Source of the DNA: Cryptococcus deneoformans JEC21
Taxonomy: Eukaryota > Basidiomycota > Tremellomycetes > Tremellales > Cryptococcaceae
Direction: 5' to 3'
NCBI RefSeq assembly: GCF_000091045.1
Contig: NC_006684.1
Location: 752,501-772,500 of the forward strand
Length of the DNA: 20,000 nt
Position 1 is the stretch's first letter. The number at the start of each line of letters is the position of its first letter. The notes under the pieces were generated by a model, which worked only from the letters and a program-made list of their open reading frames with translations, made no database searches and was not told the origin of the DNA. Positions 1-10,821 of the stretch are shown piece after piece. A program made the translations under genes and the position numbers.

Positions 1-27
1 ACTCCAATTAGAAGAGCTGTGGCGAAG

Positions 28-3000
28 ATGATCATCGACAGCAGCCCGTCCCCCACCTCGACTCCCACAGCTCGGACAGTGACTAAACATGTCAGAACAG
101 CAAAATCAGTGGACTTGGTGAGGAACCAATGGGAAGCTAAGATCGCTGGAGCTCAGGACGGCGGCACAACCCACACAATGCAAAAGTGTGGGCGAGGCAT
201 CTCAGCCACACCTCGAACAGCACCCATTCCTTCTACTGCGCAGCTGCCTCCTCCCTCCCCATTACCGTCTACGGAACCCACGGAACAAGCGGCCACGAAA
301 GTTGAGGTTTCTCCCACCCAGGTTCCAAATGACTTTGATTCGGAAAAGGACGGGCCCAGCAGGTTCTCTAGCTCGTACATGGCTCGGCAGGTCGCCAAAA
401 GATCTACTGTCTATGGTGCCAGTGAGTTTGACTCAATTCGTATTCCCTCAACAGCCTCAATGGCATGCGCATCGACCAATCCCATAGATCGTCCCGCTTC
501 CCCTTCCGTTGCCTCAACAGGATCACTGTTATCACCGAATGCAACTGGAGAAAGTATTGCACCCTCAGTGCGGGGGCAGTCAGTTGAAGAGCGTCTAGCT
601 ATCGCGAGATCGAACGCATTGAAAAGGAGACAAGCGAGAGAACAAGCCAAAACCGCTGTCACTCATAACCAACCCGCTATTCAGCCCGTAATATATAAAG
701 GAACCACATCTGAACAGCAGAAGGCGATGGTGGATAATGAATCGGGAATCGCAAAGAAAATGTCATCCCAGGATAAAGTAACCAACGGCGATTTGTTTCA
801 GTCTGAGATGGCCAACGGGAAGATTGAAGCCAACACAAATCAGGCTATCAAGCCCATGTCTGATGCGGTTGGCGCAAAACAGTCGTCACCTTCGATACCC
901 CTAGCATCCAAGGTAGCAGCATCTCCGTTCCGTGATCTATTTACTCCTTCCTCTCGGCAGACTGAACGAACAGCCCCTGCGCCCAGTACTGCGAGGGATA
1001 GCAATCACTTGTACTCTCGATCTTCCCTTCGTTCTATAGTTACCTCTCCTTCAGCCTCTGCTTCTACCTCGAGCAAAGTCCCGTCAGATCTGTCCTCATC
1101 TGTTGCATCTGCTTCGCAAACAGAGCCTCCCGCTCTCTCCAATGGCGGAGGCAAGTATGGATCTATCAGTCGAACAGATCGACGTCGGCTAGGGAGGCAT
1201 CTTCCAAGAATTGCATCCGGAGAAAAAGGATGGGAGGATGATGCAGCGTCCAAAGGAAAAGATAATGCGTCGGAAGGCAGGAGAGTACCTTCCATTCTCG
1301 GTAAACACTCTACGATTCCAGCCGATAGCGAAGAAGAGAACAAACCTCCCAGGCCAGTAATTGGCAAAAAGACAGATGAATATGTATCAACGAACTCCAC
1401 GCCCAAGTCATCCATCTCTCGTGCTACCCGTCCTCCAGATATCCTCGCACCCTCTGTCAACGAAAATCAGCCTCAGCTTCCAGCGTCACGCGTCCCCTCC
1501 ACGCCGTCGAAACGGCGATCACAATTCATGCCCTTCACGCACAAATCAGCGATTACGGATGCGATCAACCCCAAGTCCCCTAGACCTGAGCTCACAGGTG
1601 AGGAGATGAAGGGTCTCATGAATGCCGTAGGCAGTTTGCCCGCAAGAGGTGACCAAAAGGATGAGGATGATGGTGTAACAGGCATGTCGAACCGTCTTCG
1701 ACTTACTAAATCCCGTCTTCCACCTTCTGCGTCTTCGGCATCTGTAGCACCCGCCCCTCTCCCGTCGAAGCGGCTGATTCAAACAAATTGGATGGATAAA
1801 CATCGACATGCTCTGGGATCCTACGAGTATCTATGTCACGTAGGTGAAGCACAGCAATGGATTGAAGGCTGCCTAGAGGAGGAGTTACCTTTTGGTGTAA
1901 CGGAAATGGAGGAGGGACTGAAAAATGGTGTTGTGCTGGCCAAGTTGGCGAGAGTGTACGAAGGCGAGGAGGTAGTGAAAAAGATCTGGACGGTATGTAC
2001 TTTGTGAACGAAAAAATTAAATCCGCAAGGAGTTGAGCTTACCACCAGTCCAGGAGACAAAGCATAGGTACAAGCAATCGGATAACATCAACTATTTTCT
2101 CAATTTTGTTAGAAATGTCGGGATGCCAGAAGTCTGTCCTTATCCGTCATTCTAAACGGACACAAACTGACCAGCACGAGTAGACATTTATCTTTGAACT
2201 TACAGACCTTTACAATAAAAAGAACATTCCTAAAGTCATCTTTTGCATTCATGTTTTGAGGTAAGATCTTCCATCAACATTGCTGTCGCGATGCTCACGG
2301 AAGACAAGTCATTTGCTTGCGCGTCTTGGCCGTGCTGAACGTATTGGCAACTTGGTTGGACAGTTTGAATTTACTAGTAAAGATCCTTATTTATAGAAGA
2401 AAAGACGATAGAGGGCTGACATGAAGGACAGACGAACAAATCGCGGCCGCCCAAAAGGATTTGCAGGGTATTGCCATGCCGAATTTCGGCGACGCTGGAA
2501 AGTCTCTCGCCAAAGAAGCGAGCTGGGTCCCCGAAGAGCCCGAAGAGACAGACGATGAGAGTGAGTGGTTTCTCTAATGCATTACATTCTCGATTCAAGC
2601 TGACAAAAAGTGTAGGGCGTGATCGATTGCTCCAGGAGCGTGAGGATTCGATTGTCGGTCTTCAGCGTCATCTCCGGGGTCACCTCGCCCGTATGCGCTC
2701 GTCCCGTATCCAAGCTCAGCTGGAGCTCGCCGAGCCAATCACCCGTCGTCTTCAAGCTCACGCTCGAGGAACTCTATGCCGCCGAGCTCTATTGGCTGAA
2801 CTGGACAAAAGGAAACACCTCCACTCGATGGCTCAGTCCATACAGGCTGCTGTGCGAGGTCAGATTGTTCGAAGAAGCTGGGAGAAGCGAGTGAGGGAAG
2901 TCAGGAACCTGGAAGTTGTGGGACTGCAAGCTCATCTAAAGGGACTGCTAGCAAGGACGAAGAGGAAGACAGACGAAAAGAGACTGGGAAACACAATGAA

Positions 3001-6000
3001 GGGAGTAACTGGGCTTCAAGCACACTGTCGAGGATGTTTAGTGAGAAGGGGAAGAACAACTTACAAGAATTTGTTGGAAGAGCCTCAAACAGTCCAATCG
3101 ATCAGCTCTCTTCAGGCTTTGCTAAGAGGTCGACTACACCGACAAACAGTTGCTACACAACAGCGCAAAATTGTGAGCCAAACAGCTACCTTCACCTCTC
3201 TCCAGTCTCACCTTCGAGGAGCCATTGTTCGACGGAATATTCGTGCACAAGAGCAAAAGATGGACGATGCCACAAATTATGTCGTTGCTGTTCAAGCTGT
3301 TGCGCGAGGAGTTCTTGCTCGTAACAAAAAGCGCACTTTCACTCGACAGCTCCAACAAAGCGCTTCCTCTACTATTTCTTTCCAGGCCCTTGCTCGTGCT
3401 CGCATTGCCAAGCAATCACACAAGAGCATGCAGAAAGCCCTCGCCAAGGTCGAAGTTGCTGGGTCTGTCGGAGGCCTACAGGCTTTCCTCCGCACCAAGC
3501 TTGCTAAAAAGCAAACAACGGAGCAGAAGAAAAAACTAGAATTTGTCCAGCCCGATGTTATCGGTTTCCAGGCCATGGCAAGAGGCTATCTCGCAAGGGA
3601 AGAGTATCATTTCTGGCGCGATTATCTGCATGACGGGAAAACAATTGGTGCTCTGGTATTCTTACAGTCCCTCATGCGAGGATTCATCGCTCGTCGACGA
3701 CATTACATTCGAACCAGCTTTATTCATCGAAATGTTGACAAAGTCGTTAAAATCCAGGCCCTGTGGAGAGGTCGCCAGCAACGAGTGTCGTATGAAAAAC
3801 TCATCACCGGTATCGATGTTGATGTGCCGACTATTCAAAGCTATATGCACTTGCTCGATGACACCGAATCCGATTTCGCGGACCAAGTACGTATAGAGGC
3901 GCTGCGAGGGCAGGTGGTGGACCTCATCAGAGAAAATCAGACGCTGGAGACAGAGGTGAAAGACCTGGACACCAAGATTGCACTCATCATCAACAATCAA
4001 ATGACCTTCCAGGAGCTTGCCCGAGCAAAACGGCGAACGGAAACTGCAACTTATCACGCGCCAAATAACGATCCCTTCTCCAGTGCTGTGCACTTGGATA
4101 GGACAAATCAGCGGAAATTGGAGCTTTATGAACAGCTTTTCTTCATGTTGCAAACAAAGCCGGAGTATATTTCGAGATTGTTGCGCGTCTTGTCTATAGA
4201 GGATGAAACAGCAGAAAAAGATAGAAGATTGGTAGAAGGAGTGACAATGATTTTGTTTGCATTTGGTCACGAGAGGAGGGAAGAATACCTCTTCCACAAG
4301 CTCCTTCAGGTAACGCGCGCCCTTTTTGTTCTGACAGGAAGTAGATGCTAAAACCGTACTGTATAGCTTGCTGTTCACGAAGAAGTCCTTCGGGCACCAA
4401 GCCTACAGGATCTCGTCCATTCTCGCTTCCCGATCATGCCCGTTACTGCTCAGTACATCAAACCCTCCTTGACACCCTATATCCACGATGTCATAGCTCC
4501 TCATGTGATGAGAATTGTCGATGCGCCCGAATTGGACCTTTGCACGGATCCTGTTCGAGTAGGTGCATAATCCGACGTATATAGTTGAGAAGCTCATTGT
4601 ATCCAAAGATATACATAGGCACCATCAACGCCGAAGAGACTCAGACTGGGACGCCTTCTGCTTTGCCGAGGGACCGAAATGCGGACCAGATCTTGCAGGA
4701 GCATGCTATCACCCGAGCGTTGTTTATCAGGAGTAAGTGTGGTTTCATGCATCCATAAATCCCGCCTCGCTGACAACGGCACATAGACTTGCAAGAATTA
4801 AGAAATCTGACCGACTTCTTGTTGACCGATCTTCTCCAGTCCCACGATAAGCTTCCGTATACCATTCGCTTAATGGCTCGAGAGGCTTTGCTTGCTCTTC
4901 AAGTGAGTAACGCTGATGGTATAGAAGCCGGCAACTGATCACTTTATAGCGTAAATTCCCTGAGGCCATGGATGATGACCTGGTTCCTGTGGTCGCACGA
5001 ACAGTCATACTTCCTTTCCTTCTCCCAGCTATCATGTTAGTCCTACCTACTTTCGATGCCCTAGCCAAACGCTGATTTTTCTTGTAGTGCTCCCGAGCAA
5101 TTCGGCATGGCCCCTGATGGGGTCGGCGCTGTCGAACGTCGGAATCTCTCCGAACTCGCCAATCTTCTTACTCACGTCGCTGGTCAAGCATATACCGATA
5201 CCCCAGATCAGAGACTTATGCGCACGCCCCTTGAGGCATTTATCACTGCCATGGCGTTGCCCTTCCGGGAGTGGTTGCTGGACGGTAAGCTTACAGCATA
5301 TGAACTGATCAGTGGAACTGACTTGGGACTAGTGGCGGACGTTGAGCACGCCGAAGGGCATTTCCATGCCCATGAGTTGTTTGAATCCACGATTGAAGCA
5401 AAGCCTATAAAGATCACCAGAAAAGACATCTATGGAACGTTGAGTGCGCTGATACAGCACGTGGATGTATTGGTATGTATATTTAAGGAGCCGTCTGTGT
5501 ACATAGGTCGCTAACAAATCCGTCAGACTCATGGAAGCAAAAAGGATCCCATTGTTCCTATTCTGGAAGAGTTGGAAGGTCCACCCATAGACTATGACAA
5601 AAGTAAAAACCAGGTCAATTTGCGTCTCACTAACCGTTTAGCTGAGCCTGCACGTGAGTCAAGTAGCCAGCGAGCTTCGCAATGTCGTTAACCACTTATG
5701 TTCCACAGCTGGAGATCCCAAAGCCGGGGCCAAAGCGGATTGGATTCAAGCCAAGCGCCACGTCCTTGCCGTATTACGAGTCCAAACAGGAAAGACATTG
5801 TTCGATGTGCTTGTCTCTAGACCGGAAGACATACATGAACAGCTGTGGATACAAGAGGTACATAGGGATATCGCGCTTGAAAATGCCAGGAAGGCAAAGC
5901 ACGGATTGCCGCCTGCACCTGTGGAGGCTGAATATCAAATTGAGAGCATCCGATCGTGAGTGGCGTCAGTCATGTATTCTCTGACCATGCATACTGACAC

Positions 6001-6789
6001 CAGTGCAGCCTACCTTTCCATGAAGTCAAATCCCGTGCCATCGAATTTTGCATGAAGTTGGAACGATCAGGCCGTCTCTCGCGGGAAGATAACCTTCAGG
6101 GCCTTCTTGTATCCATTGCCTCTGACATTCGTCAAAAACACCATCTCCGAAAGTTACGCAAGGATAACCTAGCGGGTATGATCAAAGCTCACGAGGATAT
6201 GAGCAAAAAGAAAGAAGAGTTTGAAGGGCGAGTGAAAGCCTATCACGATTATATCGATGGTGCTATGGCCGAGCTACAAGCCAAGGGCAAGAAGAAGCCG
6301 CTTTTTATGAGTAAACAATACAGACATCAAATGTCGCAGAAGAAGCAAGGCAAACAGGCTAAATTTGGGTCCTACAAGTATACCGCTGCTGACTTGTACG
6401 GAAAACGTAAGCTCGCTTGCTTTTCCAAGCAATACATGTCTAACAATGTCGTGTTCAGAGATCCTCCTTTCGGTCAATCAATTCTCCCCTCGCCAATTTG
6501 ACAAACTGTTTATCGTCATCTCGTCTAATGAGGTTGGTGTCTTCAATCTTGAACTTTCTTACCCGTCTTCTACAACTGTACCTGGCGGTTTGCTGGGGCA
6601 GGATGAAGTCCGAATGGAAGATTTGTTGGGTGCGCAGTACGAGAACAAGGAGCGTTTAGACATGTTTGAAGGGCAGGCAGCGTTTAGTCTCAACATGTTG
6701 ATTCATCAGATCAACAAGAGTAAGTCACACCATTTTGGAGTTACAGCGGATCATTGCTTACGAAATGCACAGAATTCTACAATTCATAG
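28..6789 (+). CDS. IQG1: IQGAP-family cytokinesis scaffold (17 exons; 5' end possibly partial)
   Basis: IQGAPs link actin, calmodulin-type light chains and Rho-type GTPases, and in fungi assemble the contractile ring at the division site. Exons read here: 28-1992, 2054-2131, 2184-2260, 2309-2376, 2432-2560, 2616-4309, 4367-4558, 4609-4732, 4787-4902, 4950-5035, 5088-5472, 5527-5602, 5642-5653, 5709-5955, 6009-6406, 6459-6719, 6773-6789. They join to 1974 codons without a stop. Residues 1-580 are Ser/Pro-rich and disordered. A CH domain follows (about 590-770; KQSDNINYFLNFVRNVGMPE, FELTDLYNKKNIPKVIFCIH), then 13 IQ-like repeats (about 785-1170), a short coiled coil (1190-1240), a RasGAP-like domain (about 1330-1640; LPFLLPAIIAPEQFG) and a RasGAP C-terminal domain (1750-1974) ending NKKFYNS. 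The frame is open to the left edge, so ATG 28 is only the first ATG visible; the true start may be upstream. Family assignment is secure; single splice sites are inferred from frame and family motifs. Confidence 0.93.
5642..5653 (+). other. Candidate 12-nt microexon of the IQGAP gene
   Basis: The exon ending at 5602 and the exon starting at 5709 are in the same phase. Between them lie GTAAAA...CACTAAC...TTTAG (5603-5641, 39 nt), 12 nt, then GTGAGT...CACAG (5654-5708). Using the 12 nt adds four residues (EPAP-like). Skipping it as one 106-nt intron also keeps frame. Reading through the second intron hits a stop. Which form is made cannot be told from DNA. Confidence 0.45.
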
Positions 6790-7262
6790 CATGATATTTT
6801 GGGGGACATGGTCAAATTTATACTGGTGCCGTATGGACATTTTGTTTCTTGCCGGATTTAGGTTCAAGTAGATATAATGAACTAATGACTTGTCATACTC
6901 TTTTAAATAAGTTGGGTGACATATGCGCGTTACATGATGACAGATGATTATCATCTTTAGATGGAAAAACAAATATTTGGGATCCACTGGCCGACTTTAA
7001 ATTGGATAGTATATCTTCATGTGTCTGTGATGAGCTGGCAGACTGGAGGAGCGACCAGAAAGCGAGTAGGTCGGTTGATGAATGGTCATACGTAACTGGT
7101 AATAATTGATAGTGGCAACATGAAAGCAGCCGCGATGAGAAAGCAGAGATGAGATAAAGTTGATGATTCCGTCCATCTCTCTTCCTCCCTATCTCTCCAA
7201 TTAATACTGCCTGCCCTACTTGCCAGTTGATCTATGCGGGATGGCTTGTCGTATGTTGTACG
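6790..7262. other. IQGAP 3' flank, no gene seen
   Basis: This AT-rich stretch runs from the IQGAP stop to the transposon. It presumably holds the 3' UTR and polyadenylation site. No reading frame with plausible codon use or splice pattern was found on either strand. Confidence 0.6.
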
Positions 7263-7264
7263 TA
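7263..7264. repeat. TA target-site duplication, left
   Basis: TA directly outside the left terminal repeat, paired with TA at the right end. The implied empty site reads TGTACG-TA-TGCGGCC. A 2-bp duplication alone is weak evidence; it counts because it sits exactly at both repeat ends. Confidence 0.75.
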
Positions 7265-7287
7265 CAGTGCAGAGCGCCCATACCCAA
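7265..7287 (+). repeat. Left terminal inverted repeat (23 bp)
   Basis: It starts CAGTGCAGAG and ends CCCATACCCAA. The reverse complement of 10799-10821 matches it at 22 of 23 positions; the mismatch is the tenth base (G here, A at the right end). Confidence 0.92.
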
Positions 7288-9287
7288 TTATATATTTAGA
7301 AGGGGGCTTAATAATTAGCTGGAGACTTAAGAAATGACACGAGAAGCGCAATTACTCTCTGTCTCTAATTTCAAGAACATCCTTATCCATTCATTCGTCT
7401 TAGAAAACTGATGGCCTACATCAAGGAATACGAAACATATGAAAGTCATTAATTATTAATGAGAGTTTCCACCCAGATGCCGGTAAGCTCTGGCTGACAT
7501 CTTCCGGTGTGATTCTTGTCGCCGTACTGCCCACTCAGCAGCCTTATAGGATAGGCCCTTTCGATATACAGATATAAACCTCCAGGCCTATGAGTGGCAC
7601 ATATCAGCAGATGTTTCGTAAAAGAATACGAGCATGGTACACGCCCTGTTGATGTATTTCCTCAACGTTTCTAGGCTGTAATCATCGAGACATTTCTCTA
7701 CCAAAGCACGTTGATGTGCAAAGGTGAGTTTTGACTCTTGAGAATCACGATACTTCCGTTTGGTCTGGCCCCAGTACTGATACCCAGTCAGTGACTTGTC
7801 TGATATTCATCAAGCTGGACAACATACCATTTCGATTGGATTTAATTCACAATGGAATTTCGGTAGAAAAATGCACAGATGACCACGGCAAGTGATCGCT
7901 GCTTCCAGCATAGAGATCTGGGAGCGTACATCTTCTTGGCGGCTGAGCATCCGAGCTAAGCAACAGTCCTGTGAAGTCTCAGCTGGACAGACAGGGCTGC
8001 ACTTAGAGTGGATGCCATCGGTCTGGTAACCTCTTTCCTGTCTACCAGTCAGCCAGATAGGTTTCTTGGAATAACACAGCAGCAATCACCTTCAGGACCT
8101 GTTCTAACCCCTTTACCAACCCGTCCTTGGTTGTCATCTCCTGCACCTGATTCCTCATGCTCTCTCCTGGCACATTTTCCGGTACTACGGTGTCGGAATT
8201 CTTCTTTTGTGTCCCACCATTTCCACGGTTCATGGCAAAGGGACGGATGGCTCCAGGTGGAAGAGAGGCGTGTGCGGAGGACTGATCATACACCCATAGA
8301 CCGACTTTGTCCGGAAAGAGTCTGTTAAAAATCGCTATGGAATCGATAGTCTGGGAAATTGTCAGACAATTCAGTACCTATCCCAGAAAGTATGTCCGTA
8401 AACTCACCTGTTTGACAACGTCCTCAGCCGTCCACCAGTTATCACCATTGGATCCAGGGCAAATAATCTTCTTAGCCCTTTGGATGACATTGCTGTCGTT
8501 GTCCCTTAGTACGAGGGTGCCGGTTGATTCGAGAATAAAATCTGATACCATGATGACACGACCATGACTTTTCTTCCGGATGGGCATGTTACCATCCTTG
8601 GTCCTAAGGTGTACCAATATTTAAACATTACCACTGAAAGGACATACTAGACGTACCAGCCATAATAGGCATGTCATACCCATGGAAAGAAGATTCATCA
8701 TGGAAGGGCGCAATTATTTCTTTCTCTCCTGGTCGAAGAGCAGGAGGATGGGGTTGGAGGATGCCGTTACTATCAGGAGTGTACCAAGTCATGTACCTAT
8801 ATGAGAGCATAATGAGGTATGGGCAATGAGAAATGAGAAATGTGGATAAGACATACCTCTCGTACGTAGCCATCTGGTCTAAGAACCAGATGCGATACTC
8901 ACGGACATCGTCACGCTCATGCCCATCAACATAGACTCTTTTCTTGATACGCGAGTATCGGTAACCGACAAGGATAAGCCAGCGGCGGACTGTTGTAACA
9001 TGGACAGTCAAAGTCGACTCGGCTCCAAAAACCTCAGGATAGACAATACGTTCCACACCATCCTTCGCATCGGTTACTCGGACCTTCAAGTACATCAACA
9101 TCAGCAACGGTACTACTATGTTATGACAGAGATACATACATACTTCCTTAAGGTCGTCAGCAAACTCAACGAACTTCTTACGGAATTGCTCATTAAACAA
9201 CAAGGAGCGCTTAGAGTTGTCGCTTGCACGACAGGCTTCTGGGAGCTTGCCATAACGTCGATAGAAGGAAATATAGCTGCGAAGGCG

Positions 9288-9290
9288 TCA
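9288..9290 (-). other. In-frame TGA stop in transposase
   Basis: On the minus strand the frame reads ...GSGAYVA-stop-RLRSYISFYRRYGKLP, with good coding sequence on both sides. A single C-to-T change in a CGA codon (Arg) explains it. The site is a CpG, so deamination of methylated cytosine is a likely cause. Confidence 0.75.
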
Positions 9291-9927
9291 GGCAACGTAG
9301 GCACCACTGCCACTGGTTGGAGCAGTACCTAAAGCAACATGGTTGCTAGTATCCTTTTTAGTCCAGCCCCTCTGTATGAGTGTCAGGACGGCCTGCATTT
9401 GATAATAGATCTTGACCTAAAGGACATCAGAATCTTATGACTATGGGATGGTAGGACATGGACTTACATGTTGGCGGGCTAGATTCAAAGGTTTCCCTCG
9501 CCCCAGACTCGTCTTCAATAAGTTCTCGATCTTGTCATACATTTCCTCTGCGACCTCTACCTTGGAAAGATCCCTCCCTGGTGTTGTTTCTTCAAATATT
9601 TCCTCATCCTCATCCGAATCTCCCGCTTCCACATAGTCCGCATCCTCGTCTTGTTCTCTCTCAGATAAGGCTCCTGGTTCAGAAGCACCAGAAGGAGAAA
9701 AAGGCATAGCATTTGTGATAGGAATTGCCGCTGCAGAAGAAGAAAACCTGCTGGTGCTGCCTGAGGCCTCAACTGTAACATGGTTGCTCTGCGCAGAATG
9801 GGTTGGAGATTGTGGGATGGGAGAACTTGTTGTTTGGTTGTCTAACAGTGGGAGAAGAGACGATTCCTGGAAAGCGTGAGTAATTGGGGCCTGGGGGTCC
9901 GATGGCGAATGCACGCTGTTTGGTGAA

Positions 9928-9954
9928 GTGGAGGAAGTGGAGGAAGTGGAGGAA
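9928..9954. repeat. Three tandem copies of a 9-bp unit in the transposase N-terminus
   Basis: GTGGAGGAA is repeated three times exactly. On the coding strand it gives a Ser-Ser-Thr repeat within the disordered N-terminal part of the transposase. The unit length keeps frame. Confidence 0.85.
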
Positions 9955-10453
9955 ATGGGTGGAATAAAGTTGCTCGCTACTTCTTCTCGGGGCCTTCCAA
10001 CTGCAGGACGAGAACCGGCACTCCCAGAACGGTGGAAGAAGTTTTTAATGCTCGAGCCATTAGCCACGAATTTTTTTCGTCGCTTCTGTGCATTCTCTCG
10101 AATGGTGCGGTCTGCCGGGCGTCGTGAATTGTTTTTGGTTGCATGCTTGAGGCCTTGCATTGTCGACCTGATAGCTCTGGTCAGCAAAGACTTTCAGTGT
10201 TTATGTGTTTATTGAACGGCAATACCTTCCACACCCTGTTCGTACATGTTCGCAAGAGATCTCTTGGACTCTGCAGTCACTTGATCACTCCATTTCGCCC
10301 TTCCCTTCATCCTTTGAACATATTCATTCCCGCCCTCTTCTAAATCGGGATCAAAGTCGTCGAAAAGAATTAATCTGTCAAGGATGTCTTCCAGGCAGCT
10401 CTCGTCTTCATCTTGCTCTGCATCTTCCCAGTCATCATTTGGTCACTGTCATC

Positions 10454-10505
10454 GCTGTTGTTGCTGTTGCTGTTGCTGTCGTTGTTGTTGTTATCGTCGT
10501 CGTTA
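10454..10505. repeat. Imperfect trinucleotide repeat in the first transposase exon
   Basis: A run of GTT/GCT-type triplets on the plus strand. On the coding strand one frame gives Asn/Ser/Asp residues, while the frame joining the ATG at 10589 to the good sequence after 10435 contains stops here. Slippage in the repeat or an unrecognised intron would explain it. Confidence 0.75.
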
Positions 10506-10699
10506 CTGCCATTGCTGACGAGGTCGGTCATCATCGCTGTCGTCGACACTGATAGGGTTAGTGAAAGGCCTAGATGTTGATGAAGTCATTGTCTCCGGAT
10601 AATGTGCTTTTTAAGAAAGGTATATGTATTTGTAAACCTTTTTTGGAAGACCAGAAAGTTATACATGGCAGCATATGTGAAGATACCTTCTTTTATTCT

Positions 10700-10717
10700 G
10701 CGTCGCGTCGCGTCGCG
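10700..10717. repeat. CGTCG tandem repeat in the transposon 5' region
   Basis: Three to four copies of the 5-bp unit CGTCG lie about 110 bp upstream of the transposase ATG, inside the right end of the element. The position would suit a promoter element, but no known factor site is claimed. Confidence 0.6.
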
Positions 10718-10798
10718 CAACCGCGCCTAGAATTTTGGCGTTTTCTCGACGAGAGGAGCCTTTGGCCGAAATTTTGGAATTTTTGACACCTTTTTTTG

Positions 10799-10821
10799 TT
10801 GGGTATGGGCGTTCTGCACTG
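10799..10821 (-). repeat. Right terminal inverted repeat (23 bp)
   Basis: On the plus strand it reads TTGGGTATGGGCG...CTGCACTG, the inverse of the left repeat. The match stops sharply inward of the 23 bp. The transposase start codon lies about 210 bp inside this end, so this is the promoter side of the element. Confidence 0.92.

Larger units (their letters stand above)
7456..10589 (-). pseudogene. Intron-rich DDE transposase of the element, interrupted by an in-frame TGA
   Basis: The encoded enzyme would cut and paste the element. Minus-strand exons: 10589-10226 (internal problem, see below), 10174-9468, 9416-9144, 9083-8857, 8796-8653, 8603-8408, 8350-8090, 8037-7828, 7776 to about 7640, and a last exon ending at stop 7458-7456. 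The N-terminus is acidic/Ser-rich with a basic patch (KRRKKF). A helical region follows (YVDGHERDDVREYR), then catalytic motifs FHDESSF, VYDQSSAHAS and FLPKFHCELNPIEM, then WGQTKRKYR and KGLSYKAAEWAVRRQESHRK. They resemble a DDE family common in basidiomycetes (recalled, not searched) and the Tc1 motifs DES, D and DLNPIE. Defects: TGA at 9290-9288 where the family context suggests Arg; the first exon needs a frame change or an extra intron near 10430-10520; the donor at 8652 is GTCTAG; the last intron is ambiguous. If the TGA were spliced out the gene could be intact, but I found no phase-correct donor. Confidence 0.8.
7265..10821 (-). mobile_element. TIR-bounded DNA transposon, TA target site, Tc1/mariner-like ends
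   Basis: The element is 3557 bp long. Its two ends are 23-bp inverted repeats that match at 22 positions, start CAGTGCAGA and end CCCATACCCAA. Each is flanked by TA, as expected for the IS630-Tc1-mariner superfamily. One transposase gene fills it on the minus strand (10589 to 7456), leaving about 190 bp and 230 bp of non-coding sequence at the ends. It lies in the intergenic space between the IQGAP and PQ-loop genes and does not break either one. Borders are read directly from the repeats; superfamily placement rests on the TA duplication, the CAGTG terminus and the transposase motifs. The copy looks inactive because of a stop codon in the transposase. Confidence 0.88.

Noticed and set aside
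1005..1460. 151-codon open frame on the minus strand
   Set aside because: Antisense of the disordered IQGAP N-terminus; no domain and no splice or promoter context.
3662..4378. 238-codon open frame on the minus strand
   Set aside because: It lies wholly opposite the strongly conserved IQGAP coding exon and resembles no known protein; it is an antisense shadow.
8919..9332. 137-codon plus-strand frame inside the transposon
   Set aside because: It is the complement of the transposase exons, which carry the recognisable family motifs.
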